In this document: piece by piece, positions 36,001 through 42,684 of the stretch | How the letters are laid out: each line of letters opens with the position of its first letter | Position numbering within the stretch: the first letter of the stretch is position 1 | Source: Akebia trifoliata | Lineage: Eukaryota > Streptophyta > Magnoliopsida > Ranunculales > Lardizabalaceae | Assembly (NCBI GenBank): GCA_017979445.1 | Contig: CM030710.1 | Span: forward strand, 17,098,248 to 17,162,247 | Length of the DNA stretch: 64,000 nucleotides | Direction of reading: 5' to 3' | Position numbers and translations under genes: made by a program | The notes under the pieces: generated by a model | The model's database searches: none | What the model was told of the DNA's origin: nothing | Seen by the model: only the letters and a program-made list of their open reading frames with translations

Positions 36001-36573
36001 CTAACTATGCATCCCTTAAACACATAATACAACAATTCAATCCACAAAATCCCCTACGCCTCAAAAAGTCCACCATCTGAATTCTACCCAACACTACAAT
36101 CCAAATGAAAAAACCCACCTTGGAGGGCACCTCGGTATACCGAGCTACCAAAAAGGAGGCAATTGTGGAACTCACCATTAGATAAAGACATGTGTCACCC
36201 ATAACCCAGTAGGTCCAACTTGAATATAAGATACTTTCGACTCAAGGAATCATATAACGAGCCAAGAAATCAAGTAATCTAGCCCAAGTAAGAAGGTATG
36301 GCTCAACCGAGAGAGTAGTCCAAAGTAAAAATAAATAAAAAATTGATTAGCTCGGGTATAGTAAGACAAAACTTTATGGCAATTGGACTTACTGAAATGG
36401 AATCAAAGAAAATAGTGATAATCCCATGAGTAACAAAAGAAGGTCCACACAAACCCTAGAAATCTCCAATAATACTTGTTAAGAAAAACATGCTCACCAG
36501 GTTTCTTCGATCTGAGACCTTTCTCAAGCTCAATGCTCCATTCCATGGCGCAAGCTGCAGAAATCCTCTCCAT
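11285..36573 (-). CDS. INTS7: Integrator complex subunit 7 homologue, seven exons
   Basis: Joined exons: 36573-36498, 28772-28330, 28017-27832, 16364-16257, 15492-15289, 15208-13335, 11810-11285. They total 3417 nt, 1138 residues plus stop. All introns are GT-AG and the phases agree. The protein opens MERISAACAMEWSIELEKGL and then carries PIEAILQIGPRLEQWS and FGLVPGEDRLFANTILLRLA, which I recognise from the plant INTS7-like ARM-repeat protein (Arabidopsis At4g20060/EMB1895, about this length). The helical repeats run through to the conserved RPCIGAELFAFNAD near residue 964. Integrator is a nuclear, RNA polymerase II-associated complex needed for snRNA 3'-end formation, and INTS7 is a scaffold subunit. 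The reading frame has no stops or frameshifts, so it is probably functional. Introns 1 and 3 are unusually long because of transposons. A second in-frame ATG at residue 10 could also start. Confidence 0.9.
12226..13289. mobile_element. TIR element (CTGCTTGGTA family) in INTS7 intron 6
   Basis: The left end reads CTGCTTGGTATGCTGCAAAT. The right end, reverse-complemented, reads CTCTGCTTGGTACACAACAA. Both continue into repeated 'tgcaaat.atttgc' words. The body is non-coding and contains a TRIM-like retroelement (12655-12999). A sequence of about 68 bp (12567-12635) recurs at 13016-13083, one copy on each side of that insert. The right end is about 45 bp from the exon 6 splice donor. I could not fix the target duplication. 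A partial relative lies at 29071-29150. Confidence 0.55.
12655..12999 (+). mobile_element. TRIM-like miniature LTR element
   Basis: CTACA at 12832-12836 is followed directly by the classic tRNA-Met primer site TGGTATCAGAGC (12837-12848). About 35 bp later there is a polypurine tract GTGAGGGGGAG (12883-12893) and then TGTGAGCAATAGTCCCACAT, a typical TRIM LTR start, ending CTTCTACA at 12999. The two LTR-like ends do not align well with each other, so this may be recombinant or truncated. Confidence 0.5.
13335..15208 (-). CDS. INTS7: INTS7 exon 6 (large exon)
   Basis: This 1874-nt exon encodes residues 340-963, starting IFQSTLPSLPCMDMSEFVKL and ending APKHFFHV plus two bases before donor GTATGA. 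It is fully open and rich in helical leucine segments. Reading past the donor only adds intronic residues before the stop at 13199, so the longer open frame is not all coding. Confidence 0.9.
15289..15492 (-). CDS. INTS7: INTS7 exon 5
   Basis: The acceptor is GGATGTAG and the donor AAG/GTCATT. It encodes 68 residues from VDLLISFISCKSALCM to CDALRILLK. It is phase 0. Intron 5 (15209-15288) is only 80 nt, with acceptor TTGTACAG. Confidence 0.85.
15493..16256. other. INTS7 intron 4, nothing further recognised
   Basis: An AT-rich intron of 764 bp. A stretch near 15555-15640 ('ggaaatttcggaaaaatcaggaaaaattt') resembles 28890-28995 in intron 1, so both may be pieces of one small repeat. Nothing else is supported. 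Confidence 0.4.
16257..16364 (-). CDS. INTS7: INTS7 exon 4
   Basis: The acceptor is CTTGTTGCAG and the donor CAG/GTATGT. It encodes 36 residues, TGKKLVLGSYQEEF through PLSKLASKSMLLISEQ, and is phase 0 at both ends. The pattern K-L-x-L-x-S...LxKLASxS fits the equivalent part of the Arabidopsis protein as I remember it. Confidence 0.85.
16431..16501. repeat. (AT)n microsatellite
   Basis: A nearly uninterrupted AT dinucleotide run of about 70 bp in INTS7 intron 3. Confidence 0.95.
16502..18013. other. INTS7 intron 3, unassigned part
   Basis: No transposon domain is recognised here. On the minus strand 17032-17330 is an open stretch with the phrase SFSKPGSPAKSRYELG and serine/proline-rich residues, which could be a fragment of an unknown transposon protein. 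A short (TA)n(GA)n run lies at 17979-18018. I cannot assign a function. Confidence 0.35.
18014..20280 (+). mobile_element. Small non-autonomous LTR element (two ~550-bp direct repeats)
   Basis: Two long direct repeats, about 18014-18563 and 19729-20280, both start AGAGGC(G/A)AAATCT and GGATGGCGTCGGTTCCTC and end CCAATA(C/T)CGATT. They share a 'ggttcgtcccaaaat...acgtcccc' block typical of Copia-like LTRs. The internal 1.17 kb has no gag or pol frame but has minisatellites at 18835-18960 and 18991-19270. Small indels between the repeats suggest an old insertion. Confidence 0.6.
18991..19270 (+). repeat. 78-bp tandem repeat, in-frame
   Basis: The motif CT(G/A)CCCATCA(G/T)GT starts at 18991, 19069, 19147 and 19225, exactly 78 bp apart. 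78 is 26 codons, so one plus-strand frame stays open over 19025-19240 and gives a 26-residue protein repeat containing QPQ, QVVAPNS and PSCQ. An irregular CTCTGCTCTACCTGCACA minisatellite precedes it (18835-18960). Coding is uncertain. Confidence 0.8.
20281..21230. other. INTS7 intron 3, unassigned part
   Basis: A short (AT)n run at 20280-20291 follows the LTR pair. The plus-strand frame 20322-20606 is proline/lysine rich without a recognisable domain. I see nothing else. Confidence 0.35.
22130..22911 (-). pseudogene. Plant mobile domain (PMD) transposon-derived fragment
   Basis: The minus-strand frame at 22519-22911 contains GIYDAICVSTKLQIEKEISS followed by NRWRINTHTFVFVWGKLTIS and LEEVFVLMGLPITGE. 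This is the diagnostic start of the plant mobile domain. After a frameshift the domain continues (EALIVYWLSRHVIECDPHDK, then PFLLPLTIKLAIGLC). PMD proteins are encoded by plant retroelements and MULEs and were domesticated in the MAIL/MAIN proteins. Frameshifts make this copy non-functional. The surrounding 21.2-24.2 kb is probably the rest of the element, but I could not define its ends. Confidence 0.65.
22912..25170. other. INTS7 intron 3, probable transposon body and unassigned DNA
   Basis: 22912-24230 is probably the flank of the PMD element and has no intact domain. 24560-24780 has words such as AAGCCCGGTCAACC and GGCCAGGCTAC, typical of hAT-derived MITEs in plants, and 27180-27303 has similar words ending GACAACCCTA. 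The two could be parts of one element split by the solo LTR at 25176. Confidence 0.3.
25176..27000 (+). mobile_element. Solo LTR (TGTCACGCCCG type), TSD TATGT
   Basis: It begins TGTCACGCCCGCTCC, like many Ty3-type LTRs. TATGT is found immediately before (25171-25175) and after (27001-27005). The last bases are CTAAC instead of a canonical CA, so the 3' end is mutated or off by a few bases. Inside, a degenerate CGGGTA(A/C)TCCTGACCCAAA repeat runs from 26015 to 26155. Confidence 0.55.
27001..27831. other. INTS7 intron 3, distal part
   Basis: Contains the hAT-like end near 27303 and a T-rich tract at 27330-27360. Nothing else is recognised before exon 3. Confidence 0.35.
27832..28017 (-). CDS. 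INTS7: INTS7 exon 3
   Basis: The acceptor is CTCTTACAG and the donor AAG/GTTCTG. The exon encodes 62 residues from VRASLFAAGCFSELSEDFAS to SILATRAYK and is phase 0 at both ends. The following intron 3 is 11467 bp. Confidence 0.88.
28330..28772 (-). CDS. INTS7: INTS7 exon 2
   Basis: The acceptor is CTTTCCAG and the donor GTGAAG. The exon covers residues 26-173 and includes GPRLEQWS, FGLVPGEDRLFANTILLRLA and LCLLGCWADIAKDSAEIRY, the conserved N-terminal part. Intron 2 (28018-28329, 312 bp) has a T-rich/A-rich stretch like a LINE 3' tail at about 28190-28315. Confidence 0.9.
29071..29150. mobile_element. MITE end related to 12226-13289
   Basis: GGCCCTGCTTGGGTACAC is followed by repeated 'ttgca/tgcaaa' words, as at the ends of the intron 6 element. 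Only one end is present. It lies just left of the LTR retrotransposon in intron 1. Confidence 0.4.
29320..29401. repeat. Nested perfect/near-perfect palindrome
   Basis: Arms 29320-29343 and 29378-29401 (ACAGGGTGTGAGCTGGCT...) pair with one mismatch over 24 bp. Between them a perfect 22-bp palindrome centred on CTCGAG occupies 29344-29365. It lies in the 5' LTR and could form a cruciform or an RNA hairpin. Confidence 0.9.
30780..31180. repeat. 63-bp tandem repeat in retroelement
   Basis: TTAAAACACA-type words start at 30791, 30854, 30917 and 30981, 63-64 bp apart. More diverged copies are near 31045 and 31097. Each unit holds CACTCGTGTGACTCT(A/G)GGAA and AATAATAACAA. 63 bp is 21 codons, so minus-strand frames show a 21-residue repeat. 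Coding is unlikely. Confidence 0.75.
32391..32730 (+). mobile_element. TRIM (terminal-repeat retrotransposon in miniature)
   Basis: Two copies of an approximately 130-bp repeat start TGTTGTGTTA (32391) and TGTTGAGTGTTGTGTTA (32600). The first ends GCCAACA and is followed by TGATATCAAAGC (32525-32536), a variant of the tRNA-Met primer site. The second is preceded by polypurine GAAGGGGAG (32591-32599). The internal part is only about 75 bp. It interrupts the antisense coiled-coil coding. Confidence 0.65.
32740..33470. other. Probable MITE debris with 'catatgcc' words
   Basis: Sequences such as GCATATGCGGTCGCATAT (near 32800) and GGCATATGTGATCGCATTTG (near 33440) lie on the two sides of an AT-rich body, and GCATA-type words cluster at 33345-33450. 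This suggests a decayed TIR element, but I could not find clear ends. Confidence 0.3.
35572..36182 (-). pseudogene. LINE (L1-type) 3' end remnant with zf-RVT domain
   Basis: On the minus strand PSKVGFFIWIVVLGRIQMVD is followed by FLRRRGFCGLNCCIMCLRDA and, after a stop, LADRLLFHCTVAH. This is the C-terminal zinc-binding region of plant LINE reverse transcriptases (C..C...H..H pattern). The fragment ends in an A-rich tail (T-rich at 35572-35590 on the plus strand). It is 5'-truncated, as LINE insertions usually are, and abuts the truncated 3' LTR at 36182. Confidence 0.65.
36498..36573 (-). CDS. INTS7: INTS7 exon 1 (start)
   Basis: The ATG is at 36573-36571. The exon encodes 25 residues (ending RSKKP) plus one base and ends CCTG before donor GTGAGC. 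The single G joins exon 2 to give ...KKPGQPIEAIL. Intron 1 after it is 7725 bp and consists mostly of an LTR retrotransposon. Confidence 0.85.
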
Positions 36574-36635
36574 CATTCCTCACACCCCAACACACAATAG
36601 TCTCAAGTTGGTGTTAGACTCATCGTGCCCTTTTA

Positions 36636-36800
36636 CACTATATTTGGATTGAGATAAGAGAAGAGAAACCCTGTTTCTCGCCACCCTGTTTGGATTTACA
36701 AGAGAAAGAACAGAATAATTTAAGTTTCTCCTGTTTGGTTAGTAATCATAAGATAAGAGAAATTGTTTTGTTAGTCAAATGACTATTATACCATTCATAG
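36636..36800. mobile_element. End of a TTTGGATTGAG-family TIR element beside the INTS7 start
   Basis: CACTATATTTGGATTGAGAT begins right after TTA at 36633-36635. The following 150 bp (CCTGTTTGGATTTACAAGAG..., AATGACTATTATACC...) match the left end of the element at 49149. The insertion starts 62 bp upstream of the INTS7 ATG. The matching right end was not identified with confidence. Confidence 0.5.
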
Positions 36801-37195
36801 TCCAAAGAAAACAAAATTATATATGTATAATGATATAAAAAACATGATAAATATTCATCTTCCAACCAAATATCATACCAACATATATGAAAATAAAATT
36901 TTAAAATTTATATAATGACTCCAATAAAGAAAAAGTAACAAATATATTGACTTCCAACTATTTCAAAAAGAGTACGTCCAAAAATTCATCCCAAAGTAAC
37001 ATCTCCAATGTTATAATTCAGTTACATCACAAAAAAAATTAATCAAACAAAGTTACTTCAACAAAAACATCTAATGTCATATCAATGACATAAGCAAACA
37101 AATCAAGAATCTCCAGCACAATTCAGCATCATGAAAATTGAATATCCATGCAATTAAACAGACCCTTAAAGAAAATTGACATGAGGACAATATGC

Positions 37196-37236
37196 TCTCT
37201 CTCTCTCTCCTCCTCTCTCTCTCTCTCTCTCTCTCG

Positions 37237-37283
<47 letters not shown>

Positions 37284-37293
37284 TTAATATATA

Positions 37294-37338
<45 letters not shown>

Positions 37339-37345
37339 TATATCG
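37196..37345. repeat. (CT)n and (TA)n microsatellites
   Basis: About 80 bp of CT repeat with a few interruptions is followed by about 65 bp of TA repeat. The TA part borders the MITE at 37348. Confidence 0.95.
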
Positions 37346-37347
37346 AT

Positions 37348-37605
37348 AAAATGTTCGACACCCTACGTTTTGTCCTAGATGGTTAGAAGTTTTGGAATGG
37401 GCTGATTTTTGGTAAGGATAATCCCTATGGTGAGGAGATCATCCTCACCAAAAATCAGCCCATTTCAAAACTTCTAGCCCCATGTTTACAAGAATCGTGG
37501 ACCGTTTATTTTTGTAAACCATTTTCGATGAGGTTAGAAGTTTTGGAATGGGCTGATTTTTGGTGAGGATGATCTCCTCACCATAGAGATCATCCTCACC
37601 AATAA
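37348..37605. mobile_element. Double-hairpin MITE, copy A (3' truncated)
   Basis: It starts AAAATGTTCGACACCCTAC after the (TA)n tract. It contains the hairpin GGAATGGGCTGATTTTTGG...CCAAAAATCAGCCCATT, the spacer with CGTGGACCGT and TTTTTGTAAACCATTTT, and a second hairpin that ends without its outer arm. Copy B starts directly after it. Confidence 0.8.
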
Positions 37606-37983
37606 GGGCATGTTCGACACCCAATTTACCCTACGTGTTTTGTCCTACATGGGTTAGAAATTTTGGAATGGGCTGATTGTTGGTGAGGATGATCTCTATG
37701 GTGAGGAGATCATCCTCCATAGAGATCATTGTCACCAGAGATCAGCCCATTCCGAAACATCTAACCCCATCAAAAATGGTTTACAAAAAATGAACGGTCC
37801 ATGATTCTTCAACTTGTAAACATGGGGCTAGAAGTTTCGGAATGGGCTGATTTTTGGTGAGGATGATCTCCTCACCATAGAGATCACCTTACCAAAAATC
37901 AGCCCATTCCAAAACTTCTAACCCATGTAGGACAAAATACGTAGGGCAAAACATAGGGCAAATAGTAGGGTGCCAAACATTTT
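37606..37983. mobile_element. Double-hairpin MITE, copy B
   Basis: It starts GGCATGTTCGACACCC and ends, reverse-complemented, AAAATGTTTGGCACCCTAC. Each of the two hairpin modules has arms GGAATGGGCTGATT and (G)GTGAGGATGATCTC with their complements. The central spacer is in the opposite orientation to copy A (AACGGTCCATGATTCTTCAA). AT-rich sequence follows. Confidence 0.85.
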
Positions 37984-37999
37984 CCTATATATGTATATA

Positions 38000-39640
38000 C
38001 CTATTTTGAATGAATTTAGCCCAATTACAGGACACCAATTGAACACACATAAGCTATTTACTCATTGAACTGCCAGCTTGTGATTGGATAAATTCAACAA
38101 CCCATCACTGAAAAATCATAAGGGGAAAACACTGGGATTCTATACCTAATAACTAATCGACATGAACTATGTTGACTTAAATATGAAAATTGTAGATGAG
38201 AGAAGCAAACTTTCAAACATCAACAATGTTGAATTAATTACCGAATTACGATTAGATGAATAATCCCCCCTTCCCCCATTCAACAACAACTCATCATTAA
38301 GAAACATTATCAGGAAGAACCCACAGAATTTTTAATTTAACTATCAATCACTCCTTTAAATGCTAAATGAACCATTTTAAGTGAATCTGAGATTAGAATA
38401 TACAAACATTCTAGGTTTCTATGGTACAAGCAATTCAAGTATTCTAAAGGGTGCATTTTTTAGGATTTTCTTTTCAATTGGGAGATTGTTTGGTTTGTTG
38501 TTCTCGTTTCCTTATATGTGTGAGGGAGGTCCTCTTTTCGACTTTTCAGTGATATATCTTATATTAAAAAAAACACAAAAAAAACAAAAAATCAACAATA
38601 AAAATAAGATCCGCCAGAGTTCAAATGGATCGTTATGATGCAGAGAAACAAATTAAGACTTAGAGAACAAAGATTAAGCTTCAAATAGGTTTAGCGAAGA
38701 TTTTTTTTTTTTTAAAGCTCAACGAATGAATCAAAAGGAGGGGATGAGAACTTGTTAATAATTTATAAAATGACTTTCAACAAGTTTGAGATGAGTTTAA
38801 GTTTATTTATTTGATTTTCAAATTTTTTTTACAAATTTGAGATGGGTTTTTGTTTGTTTCTTTGATTTCAGTTCCAGGATACAAGGGCTTGGGCTTTGTT
38901 GATTATAGAAACAACACAGAACCTGAACTAGAGAGATGAGAAGAACAATGGAAAGAAATGGAAATGCTCTAAGGAAGTTGTTCCAGATGGAGATGTTCTC
39001 ATTAAAAAGGTGAAAATCAAATAAACAAACAGATCAAAAATCAAAGATTGAAACCATCTAATCATGCATGATTTAAAGAATATGAACCCTAGTTTGAAAT
39101 CTAAATTTAGTTTTTTGATGTAAAATGATTTTCTACAAAAATAATTACAATTAAATGGTAAACAGGAGGAGTTCCTACCTTGAATGCATCTTCTATAAAG
39201 CAATAGCTTCGAGATCTAGCCCCAAACGTACTATTTCACTTTTCAACCTTCCTCTCCGGTTAACACGCGATTTCTTTGGATCAATGTGAAGTCCAAAGAT
39301 GAATTCTTTATTCTTTTTTTTCAAGTCTTGAATCGATTCTTTTATCTCTACGAAAGCTAGGGTTAGGATTTATCTTTGGAGAAGAGAATGAAAAATTTGT
39401 AAATTTCTAATAAGTGTGGTATTTATAGAGACTTAAGGACATAAGTGTTATTTTTGAATTTGTTTTATTTTTTTTATAAAATCTATGTCCTGAGCTCCAA
39501 TTTTCGCAAACTTATAGTCTATTTTGGATAATTTTTCAATACAAACCTAATGGTGTTATCAAATTTCTCAATTTCTAGCTCTAAAAATCTTTTCCCCTTT
39601 TGGGTATAAACTTTACAAAAAATTCGATGATTTGAAAACT
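38000..39640. other. AT-rich stretch, nothing firmly recognised
   Basis: Probably part of the Harbinger-derived region that follows. On the minus strand 39230-39370 looks like a leader with a short 'ctagggttaggatt' sequence. No domain is visible. Confidence 0.3.
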
Positions 39641-39643
39641 TTT

Positions 39644-39931
39644 TCATTCAACTCTAATTAAGGGTTGCTTACATGATAAAATATGTTTTTCGACCCTCTT
39701 GAATTTATTGGTGATGCCAGATTTTCTCAAAAGTTTATATATCACATGCCTTTCCATTCGAAGAATTTGATGACATAATACAGAACTCTCATTAAGTAGT
39801 CGATGAATAAAATCTGATCTCCTATATGATCTGTCACAACATGGTTCTTTAACAATATATGTGTCATAGTACAACTTAGATGCTAATATTATAGCCATTT
39901 CCAATACTTCAGATTCATCATCATCAGCCAT
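39644..39931 (-). pseudogene. PIF/Harbinger transposase N-terminus (truncated)
   Basis: A 95-residue minus-strand frame starts MADDDESEVLEMAIILASKL. It continues with CCDRSYRRSDFIHRLLNES and LCHQILRMERHVIYKLLRKS. HARBI1-like nucleases begin with such an acidic start followed by 'C.R....G..F...LL......C...FRM....F..L'. The DDE catalytic part is absent, so it cannot be an active nuclease. It lies downstream of the Myb/SANT remnant on the same strand. Confidence 0.6.
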
Positions 39932-40330
39932 CTAATGTACCAAAAAATATTAAATCATAAGAAATGAAAGATAAACTACATGTGAAAGAAAATCAAAACA
40001 TCATCTAGAAATCTAATATATCCAAAACAAAAATATTACCATCATCCACCAAGTCTAACATAAATAAATATTTAAACAAGTCATAAGCTAACAATGGCAA
40101 CAAACCAAAAGAAATAAAATGTTTGCATAATATAACAGAAATATATTTAACTACTCCTTGAACAAAACCATCTCAGACTCCAAAAACTCAAGTCTACATT
40201 TATCAGATTGCATGGAACATAAGGCCTTTCTGAACTTTTTTTCTTCATGAACATCATAACAGCAAACTTGTATTTTGTGTAGTATCTTTGTGCATTCTTT
40301 AACGCTCATAGGTGCAACATAAGCTTGTGA

Positions 40331-41150
40331 TTAGCTAGTTGCACTACTCTTCGAGTCAACATAGCCAACAAGCCTATCAAGAGGCTTCCCAAGAAATTCA
40401 GCATTACTAACGACGCTATGGAGGCTCGGGTTGAGATATACTCTCCTTCTCAGAGGTCCAATAGGCAATGGATCATTATCATCTGCTATATCTACATCTT
40501 GATTAACTTTTGCTTGTTGAGAATCAAAATCAGTATCATTAATATTATCATCATCATCGACTAAGTAGACATTAAGAGTTAAAGGAGGTAAAGAGCCTGT
40601 GGTAGGGCCCCTACCCTTAACTCCAGAAGCCATTGTATTGTAAAAAATGAAGTCCAAATCTTCTGCATATTCAAGCCTCTTTGTATCTCCATATCCCGTC
40701 ATTTGAATTTTTCTATATTATAAACCAAATATTCAATAGGTTACTAAAAAAAATTAAAAACTAAATAAAACAAAATGACACATTTCTAATATACCTCTAA
40801 ATGTATGATCCACCATTCATCATCGACCACCATTCTCTTTTGAATATCGCCCCAACCCACCATAGTATGCGAGCAAAATTTAATCCAACATGACCATAAT
40901 TGCTTGGTACTATCCCAATGATTCTTCAATTGACTTCTATCATAATTCAGACCAATTTTTTGTTGAATTCTTTCATCAATCTCTCATATCCGATCTTATC
41001 CAATGTCGAACTTGGCCTTTTACCACTTTTCACAAAATCTACAATTATTTCAATCCATATTTTGTGATGCATAAGATTAGTTCAATTTGCCTTTTCCCTT
41101 GTGACTTTTGAAGAAGTGGCCTTTGGAACTTTTGAAGTAGTTGACATCTA
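40331..41150 (-). pseudogene. PIF/Harbinger ORF1-like Myb/SANT protein remnant
   Basis: The minus strand encodes HKIWIEIIVDFVKSGKRPSS and TLDKIGYERLMKEFNKK. After a frameshift it continues IGLNYDRSQLKNHWDSTKQL, then VGWGDIQKRM and DDEWWIIHLE. A second part at 40331-40702 has YAEDLDFIFYNTMASGVKGR and an acidic linker. This is the Myb/SANT-like domain (Myb_DNA-bind_3) used by Harbinger ORF1 proteins to help the transposase bind DNA. The frameshift near 40985 and an early stop disable it. A possible intron lies between 40740 and 40796. Confidence 0.65.
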
Positions 41151-41438
41151 ACTTATGAGCCAAGAGAAAGTTTTTCCCCAAATTATAACTCCTCATTAAA
41201 TTTTCTTTTTTTTTTTTAAGTTCCTCATTAAAATTGAATGTAATGGAACATAAGCCAAATGAAAGTTGCTCGAATTAATATTAATATAAGTAAATGAAAA
41301 CACATGTGAATTCACTCCCCACAACATAAACATATATCTTATTGTTATATTCTTTATAAACCCAATTTCCTTTTGTGTTCTTTCTTTATGAATCAAAAAG
41401 AAACACAGAGAGAAGATGAGTGGTATCTGTGTGTTATT

Positions 41439-41773
41439 GTGTCATACCCAATCTTCTAAAATATCCGATTTAGGAAAAATCAAGATAAAAGAAAATTTGA
41501 ATAATCTAGAAGAAAAAATTAGATTATATAAAAAACAAAGACATTAATTTATCAAGTTTTGAACTAAAACTTGAAAATTTAACAAAAGGTCAAAACAAGA
41601 TCTCTAATAACATATCAAAAGAAATTGTAAATAAAATTCTTAAATCTGATGAATTATCTGGTGAAATAAGAACAGAAAAACTAGCAGCTTCAGTAAAAGA
41701 ACTAGCTAAACAAATTCTTGATATCCAGAATAGAATCGAACCACTAATTAAAAGAATAAATGACATCATTTAA
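41439..41773 (+). pseudogene. Unidentified coiled-coil coding remnant
   Basis: Two overlapping plus-strand frames join by a frameshift near 41530. The first gives LGKIKIKENLNNLEEKIRLY. The second gives FELKLENLTKGQNKISNNIS, then SVKELAKQILDIQNRIEPLI, and stops at 41771. The heptad-like spacing predicts a coiled coil. Small coiled-coil proteins of this kind occur in plant pararetroviruses (Caulimoviridae) and in some transposons, but I cannot decide between these. Confidence 0.3.
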
Positions 41774-42684
41774 TCAAAGGGTAAACTATTATAGCAACTA
41801 TAGACATAGAAGCTACTAGCTATAAAAATGAAAGAGAAACAATTCAAAAAAACAACTAGTGAAATAATTCATCAAAACAACTAGAAAATCGATTCGAGAG
41901 ATTTTCAATAATTCATCGAATCGAATTTTTGATTAGTGTGGATGGATGGAAGACTATGTCCACCTTATGCAGACTCTATATCGAAAAGATGAGAGTTTAT
42001 GTCTAAGGATTTTGGAAAGACAAGATGAGAGTCAAAGATCTTGATTATGCTATTTTTCTATCTTCTTTTCCTTTTATAGAGTTGTAGTGTTGACATTAAC
42101 TATAAAAATATTTCTAAATAATGATGTTTTTGGCAGTAAAAACACAAGGTAGTTATGACTTATGAGCATGAATCAAGATTAGTAGAAATCAAAGATCACT
42201 AGTATCTTTTGTTTATATAAATTCGTTCAACGGATTTACTACATTGAATTGGAAGGATGTACAACAAATTTACTTCAATGGTTAAAAATCTCAACAAAAA
42301 AAAATCTGTCAGTAGAATCTATAAAATCTGTCTTAAGGCAGATGAAATAATAGTGAAAAATCTGTCTCAAGGCAGATGAAACAAGGGAAATAGCTTATGG
42401 AAACAAAAAGAAAGACAAATTCTGAAACAAACCTCAAGATTCGAGGATGATTTCTTGGTTTCGAGCACAATTTTGGCCGTCGTTCGATGATGCACGCCTC
42501 AGAGATCTGCTATTTGATTTTAGGGTTTGAAAAATCCTTAACTGTGAGAGAGAAATTGAATTAAAGCTTGAGGATTTTCGATGGAAATTGGGTTAAAGGA
42601 AAAGGGTATTACCAATATTTCGCACCTTACTAATTCTTCATTTTTTTTCCCTCCTGCAAACACAATTATTAAAGCATTGTTTAA
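41774..42684. other. Intergenic, short tandem motif only
   Basis: A motif AAATCTGTC(T/A)..GGCAGATGAAA occurs two to three times at 42300-42385. The rest is AT-rich without recognised coding. Confidence 0.4.

Larger units (their letters stand above)
29165..36303 (+). mobile_element. LTR retrotransposon remnant filling INTS7 intron 1
   Basis: The 5' LTR (29165-29828) starts TGATATAAGG and ends CCCCCACA. A primer-binding site TTTGGCGTCGTCTGTGG follows at 29831, close to the TGGCGCCGTCTGTGG motif of Ty3-type elements. About 120 bp of the LTR recurs at 36182-36303 (ACATGTGTCACCCATAACCC), so the 3' LTR is truncated. The internal part has gag-like debris near 29870-30530, a 63-bp tandem repeat, coding on the opposite strand at 31.9-34.8 kb, a TRIM at 32.4 kb and a LINE tail at 35.6 kb. 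No reverse transcriptase of its own is visible. Confidence 0.65.

Noticed and set aside
37196..37345. Microsatellites as a promoter element for a nearby gene
   Set aside because: CT and TA runs occur next to MITEs throughout the window, and no gene starts here.
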